Assembly: GCA_048498155.1 (NCBI GenBank)
Contig: JBEHYN010000004.1
Location: 1-64,000, forward strand
Reading direction: 5' to 3'
DNA: 64,000 bases
Source of the DNA: BOG-938 sp048498155
Lineage (GTDB): Bacteria; Pseudomonadota; Alphaproteobacteria; Caulobacterales; Caulobacteraceae
Numbering within the stretch: the stretch's first letter is position 1; each line of letters starts with the position of its first letter. The notes under the pieces are model-generated. The model was not told the DNA's origin. It saw only the letters and a program-made list of their open reading frames with translations, and searched no databases. A program made the position numbers and the translations under genes. Shown piece after piece: positions 60,482 through 64,000 of this stretch.

Positions 60482-60820
60482 ATGGAAGAGATGTTGCTTG
60501 TCTACACCACCTGGCCCGACGCCGAAACCGCCCAGGCGGCGGGGCTTGCCGCCGTGCAGGCCCAGCTGGCGGCCTGCGCCAATGTCCTGGCGCCTATGTG
60601 TTCAATCTATCGCTGGAAAGGCGCCGCAGTGCAGCAAAGCGAGACGCCCATGTTGTTGAAAACACGAGCATCTTGCGCGCCGCCCCTGCGTGCGCTGATG
60701 TTGGCCCGCCACCCATATGAGACGCCGTGTTTTATTGCCCTGACCCTTAGTCAAGAGGCCTCGAGCAACGAATTTCTTCAATGGATCGGAGAACAGACCG
60801 CTCCTGGCCACAAGGTTTAG
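60482..60820 (+). CDS. cutA: CutA-type divalent-cation tolerance protein
   Basis: The 112-residue trimeric CutA1 fold is shown by MLLVYTTWPDAETAQAAGLAAVQAQLAACANVL, MCSIYRWKGAAVQQSETPMLLKTRA and HPYETPCFIALTLSQEASSNEFLQWI. Linked in enterobacteria to copper tolerance, though its actual role is unclear. Divergent from queC by 46 bp. Confidence 0.88.
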   Translation: MEEMLLVYTTWPDAETAQAAGLAAVQAQLAACANVLAPMCSIYRWKGAAVQQSETPMLLKTRASCAPPLRALMLARHPYETPCFIALTLSQEASSNEFLQWIGEQTAPGHKV

Positions 60821-60981
60821 TTGGCTGGAGCTTCTCAACCAATCTTTATTGCGGTTCTGCAATAATGGTTACTAAGGCCTCAACAACGATGATCCGTTTA
60901 CCGCCAAAAACATCCGCTGGTTTAACTTATTCGAAAACATGAGGGGTTAGCTTCAAGGTGAAACCCTAACCCAGTTGCCCC

Positions 60982-62556
60982 ATGACGCTTATCGCCAGTC
61001 TCGCCGAGCAGAACCTTCCGGTCCGTCCGGACGCCAAGGTGTCTAAGCTCGACAAAAGCTTCCGGGCGGCCCCGCTGGCCCAGGCCTTCGCGGTGTGCTC
61101 GGACGGCGTCATCGTGGGCGTGATCGAACGCCGCGTCATCACCCAGGCGATGCAGGATGGCCTTGCCGATAGCGCCATCGCCTCCCTGGTCTCGGCCGAC
61201 CCCCTGATCGTGGACGCCGCCGCCCCGGCTGACAGCGTGTGCCGCGCTTTGTTGGCGGACCGCGATACCCGGCGCGACGTGTACGTCGTGCTCAAGAACG
61301 GCGCCTACTTCGGCTTGGGCCAATTGTCCGATTTGGTCGAGCGGCTCGTCGGCGACGGCGCCGAGCGCGACGTGGACCAGGCGGTGCAGGCCGTGAGCGA
61401 CGCCGAGCGCATCGCTGAAGCCATGACCGAGCATAAGCGCCGCTGCGTGGAGCTATTGGGCCATGAATTCCGCACCCCGCTGAACGGCGTGGTCGCCATG
61501 GCCGAGATGCTGCAACGCCAGCCCATGGGCGTGAACGCCTTGGCCCAGGTCGGCTCGATCCGCGCTTCGGCTGAGAGCCTGTTGCGACTGCTTTCGGATT
61601 CCATGGACCTAACCAAGGCGGAGGAAGGCCTGCTGGAGCTCTATCCCGAACCGGTTCTGCTGCGCGGCGTGGCCGACCGGCTGCAAGAATCGTGGGGCCA
61701 TCAGGCCCAACAATCGGGCGTGAGCCTGCTGGTGTCCTATGACGGCGACCCGGACGTGCAGGCTATGCTCGATCCCGCGCGTCTGTTGCAGGTGTTCGAC
61801 AATCTGATCGGCAGCGCCCTCAGCTACACCTGCTCAGGGGCGGTGGAAGCCAGCCTGAAGGCGCGCTGCGAAGGCGGTGATCTGGTGCTGGAAGGCCGAG
61901 TGCGCGACACCGGCCCCGGACTGTCGTCGGCCAAGCTGGCCCGCATTTTCGAGCGGGCGGACGCGGGCGACAGCCGGCGCGCCGCCTCGGGTCTGTCCAT
62001 GGCCCTGACTCGCGAACTGGTGGAATGCATGCGCGGGGCCATCCGCGCTGAAAGCAACGTCGGCCAAGGCGTGAACGTGGTGTTTGACCTGATCGCCCCG
62101 GTCGCCCAGACCAACGCCACGCCTTCCATCGGCGCCGCCCCGGTGGCCGCCCATATCCTAGTGGTGGACGACAACGCCACAAATCGCATGGTGGCCGAGG
62201 CGCTGGTTGAGATGTTTGACTGCACCTCCGAGTCCGCGGAAGACGGCATCGAGGCGGTGGAGGCGGTGCAGAGCGGCCGCTTTGACCTGATCCTGATGGA
62301 CATAAAAATGCCGCGGATGGACGGCGTGACCGCCACCAAGACCATTCGCGCCCTGCAAGGCCCCATCGGCCAGACGCCGATCGTGGCCCTGACCGCCAAC
62401 GTCGATCCCGAAGACGCCCGCGGCTATATCGCGGCCGGGATGTGCGCAGTGGTGGAAAAGCCGATCAAGCCGGAGCGGCTGCTGCAGGCGATCAACTTGG
62501 CCCTGGACTCCCGCGCGAAGGCCTCGTCGTCAGCCCAGCGCACCAGCGCCGCTTGA
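60982..62556 (+). CDS. Cytoplasmic hybrid histidine kinase with CBS-like input and degenerate ATP site
   Basis: The protein has 524 residues and no membrane helix. The N-terminal ~125 residues look like a CBS pair (FAVCSDGVIVGVIERRVITQAM; YVVLKNGAYFGLGQLSDLVERLV). HisKA has His161 in LLGHEFRTPLNGV. The ATP domain keeps DTGPGL but the N box reads NLIGSALSYT, with Ser278 in place of the usual Asn, and the G2 box is ASGLSMALT instead of GTGLGLS. A receiver domain follows with Asp440 in LILMDIKMPRMDG. Such a protein may sense adenylates and may not autophosphorylate. Confidence 0.82.
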   Translation: MTLIASLAEQNLPVRPDAKVSKLDKSFRAAPLAQAFAVCSDGVIVGVIERRVITQAMQDGLADSAIASLVSADPLIVDAAAPADSVCRALLADRDTRRDVYVVLKNGAYFGLGQLSDLVERLVGDGAERDVDQAVQAVSDAERIAEAMTEHKRRCVELLGHEFRTPLNGVVAMAEMLQRQPMGVNALAQVGSIRASAESLLRLLSDSMDLTKAEEGLLELYPEPVLLRGVADRLQESWGHQAQQSGVSLLVSYDGDPDVQAMLDPARLLQVFDNLIGSALSYTCSGAVEASLKARCEGGDLVLEGRVRDTGPGLSSAKLARIFERADAGDSRRAASGLSMALTRELVECMRGAIRAESNVGQGVNVVFDLIAPVAQTNATPSIGAAPVAAHILVVDDNATNRMVAEALVEMFDCTSESAEDGIEAVEAVQSGRFDLILMDIKMPRMDGVTATKTIRALQGPIGQTPIVALTANVDPEDARGYIAAGMCAVVEKPIKPERLLQAINLALDSRAKASSSAQRTSAA

Positions 62557-62570
62557 CAGCTTAAAGCGGC

Positions 62571-62680
62571 CCTAGGGCCGGACGAGTTCGCGTGCGAACC
62601 TGAATCCGGCGGTACACTTGGAATCCAGAGCAAGATTCAGACATAAGACGACTCCGCCCTATGTCTGAACCTTGCTCTAA
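62571..62680. repeat. Dispersed repeat family C, copy 2 (double hairpin)
   Basis: Matches copy 1 at 35051-35159. The first hairpin contains GTTCGCGTGCGAAC between GCCGGA and TCCGGC. The second is stronger here: AGAGCAAGATTCAGACAT pairs with ATGTCTGAACCTTGCTCT. It lies between the kinase gene and the small membrane peptide gene, and covers the latter's stop. Confidence 0.75.
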
Positions 62681-62778
62681 GCCAGCCTGAGGCTGGTGAG
62701 CAGCACGAAAGCCATAGCGAACCCGACCATCAAGGCGATGTCGAGCGGCTTGAACAACGGTCCTCTTACGGTACGCAT
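62677..62778 (-). CDS. 33-residue small membrane protein
   Basis: A short frame with an excellent RBS (GGAGGGTGTC just before ATG 62778) encodes MRTVRGPLFKPL followed by one membrane helix DIALMVGFAMAFVLLTSLRLA. The basic N terminus and hydrophobic helix fit a single-pass inner-membrane peptide. No family recognised. Its stop overlaps repeat C. Confidence 0.6.
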   Translation of the reverse strand: MRTVRGPLFKPLDIALMVGFAMAFVLLTSLRLA

Positions 62779-63312
62779 GACACCCTCCGAACCATCGGAC
62801 CGATGACCAGGGTTAAGGCGACGCCCAACCCAGCACCGAGATCCGGCCCCTGTTTTGAGCGCGATTAACCAAGCAATCGGCCCCAGCCAGTCCCCATTCC
62901 GTCCTAATCTTTGCGCTCAGTTTGCGTCACACGGACGAAAACCCGCCCCCGAGATCATAATAATTGTCCGGTGACGCTTAGTGATGCGCTGCCGATACAT
63001 CATTGCCATAAGATTCCCCTGAAACGCGCAAATTCAAGCTTGGGCACAACCCCTAAGCGTCTAACTAAAACTGGAGCGCTAGGGTTAAGACTGTCGAGTT
63101 TCGATCATGCCGCAGCGGGAAGGGCTGAGTGTGCACCACTGCGGCGAGCGCAGACGCCCAACGGCGGCAAAGCAGCCGATTGCCGCTATACACAAACGCC
63201 GAGATATATTGATTATTCTCAAAATGAGATAACCGTAATTCATGAATTAATCCAACTTATCTATCACGAACAATGCATATATACCGTATTTGTGTCAGAA
63301 TATTTTAGAATA
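62779..63312. other. Gene-free stretch with a change to AT-rich DNA
   Basis: No gene is supported in these 534 bases. An open frame on the plus strand (from 62911) runs into the antisense glycosyltransferase and has no family resemblance. From about 63190 the DNA becomes AT-rich, with a perfect 14-bp palindrome TAATTCATGAATTA at 63236-63249 and TCTCAAAATGAGA nearby. It marks the border of the region that follows. Confidence 0.5.
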
Positions 63313-64000
63313 TTACCAATATTGACTTATGACAATGTTGTCCAACAACTGCGCCGTGTGGCCCCACGAATAAATATCAGCTCGATGAACAGCGGATTTC
63401 TGCTCCGAATTGCTGGGCCCCACACCAAGAAGGGGCAACAATATTAGTGCAAGCTCAGCCGGTGATTGAGTGTCAAAATAAATGGCGTGTTCACCGCAAA
63501 CTTCTTCCACTGGAGGAATGCGCGATGTGACCACGCGCGCGCCCATCGCCAAGGCCTCCAATGGAGGGATCCCAAACCCTTCATAAAAGCTGGGAAATAC
63601 CAAGGCTGCTGTGAACGAATAAAGCGCCATGAGGGCGTCGTCTGAGAGGCGACCGACGAATTCCACCCCGGCCTGCTGCTCAATTGCCTGTCCTTGAAAT
63701 ACAGTCTCGACAGCGCCGCCCACGACCACCAGTCGTGCATCGGGCTTGCGTTGACGAACCTCTTTCATCGCGGCCAAGAGCAAAGGCAGGTTCTTGTTGC
63801 CGGCAAAATTACCGACAAAAAGAAAGAAGCTCCGAGGGATCAATCCAAGACGATCCAAAATTGCATAATCCGGCACAATTGCCCTCACATGCTCGTGGCC
63901 ATTCGGTAGAATATCAATCTTCGAACTCTGTATTTTTAAGGCTGCCGAAAGCTCCAGTTTTGAAAATTCAGAAACGGTGCCTATCCTTGCGGACAATCTC
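63313..64000 (-). CDS. Glycosyltransferase, family 4 type (partial, runs off the window)
   Basis: The C-terminal part of a GT-B glycosyltransferase: IGTVSEFSKLELSAALKI, DILPNGHEHV, FFLFVGNFAGNKNLPLLLAAM, VEFVGRLSDDALMALYSFTAALVFPSFYEGFGIPPLEALAMGARVVTSRIPPVEEVCG. The last part includes the E-x7-E motif (FYEGFGIPPLEA). The frame is open at the window edge, so the N-terminal domain lies beyond it. It probably builds a surface polysaccharide. Base composition is lower in GC than its neighbours. Confidence 0.88.
   Translation of the reverse strand, partial: RLSARIGTVSEFSKLELSAALKIQSSKIDILPNGHEHVRAIVPDYAILDRLGLIPRSFFLFVGNFAGNKNLPLLLAAMKEVRQRKPDARLVVVGGAVETVFQGQAIEQQAGVEFVGRLSDDALMALYSFTAALVFPSFYEGFGIPPLEALAMGARVVTSRIPPVEEVCGEHAIYFDTQSPAELALILLPLLGVGPSNSEQKSAVHRADIYSWGHTAQLLDNIVISQYW

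Noticed and set aside
62911..63447. 178-codon open frame on the plus strand
   Set aside because: It overlaps the well-supported antisense glycosyltransferase, has mixed composition and no family resemblance or RBS.

Overview
The window looks like chromosome from a high-GC alphaproteobacterium, most likely Caulobacteraceae (Caulobacter or Phenylobacterium). Evidence: a DivJ-like cell-cycle kinase, a MucR/Ros regulator, DUF2336, DUF1491 and PAS_5-type proteins, many ATGA/GTGA gene overlaps, and non-ATG starts with good ribosome binding sites. The genus is inference. I found no phage, no insertion sequence with a transposase and no CRISPR array. The last ~0.8 kb is clearly AT-richer and enters a glycosyltransferase gene that runs off the window.

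Layout. 0.2-4.4 kb: GNAT acetyltransferase and BolA, a divergent J-domain protein, and a TonB-dependent receptor. 4.4-13.3 kb: a long minus-strand cluster read as PepSY protein, response regulator, histidine kinase, unknown protein, ccmE, ccmF, ccmH and a DegP-type protease. It joins cytochrome c maturation, envelope proteolysis and a two-component system. 13.4-20.4 kb: CbpA-like co-chaperone, YcgN, penicillin-binding protein 1A, ABC-F ATPase, OmpA-like lipoprotein and a TonB-like protein. 20.5-28.4 kb: secreted esterase, a structured gene-free stretch (21.6-22.2 kb), a complete NMT1/NitT-type ABC importer, a secreted unknown protein, a TPR protein and an Fsr-like MFS exporter.

28.7-38.8 kb: small unknown proteins, release factor 3, a DivJ-like kinase, SufE, a PAS_5 protein, MucR, a DUF2336 protein and a membrane protein. 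39-46.2 kb: prolyl-oligopeptidase-family peptidase, MASE1-like hybrid kinase, GIY-YIG protein with a 95-bp tandem array over its start, tRNA-Gln, tRNA-Pro and SppA. 46.4-54.3 kb: FkbH-like multidomain protein, ParDE-type toxin-antitoxin pair, peroxiredoxin-fold/2OG-oxygenase fusion, TIGR01244-type protein, metallo-beta-lactamase-fold protein, BT1-like transporter, and a membrane protein/HTH pair behind two matching operators. 54.5-62.8 kb: phosphotransferase-kinase fusion, pdxH, a J-domain protein, aroC, a queC-queE-queD operon for preQ0, cutA, a CBS-like hybrid kinase with a degenerate ATP site, and a 33-codon membrane peptide.

Three families of dispersed intergenic repeats each occur twice here: family A (130 bp, near 1.8 and 46.2 kb), family B (near 30.7 and 54.3 kb) and family C (paired hairpins near 35.1 and 62.6 kb). 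The strongest candidates for something undescribed are the hairpin-rich stretch at 21.8-22.06 kb, the 95-bp array that copies the start of the GIY-YIG gene, and several proteins with unusual domain fusions or missing catalytic residues.
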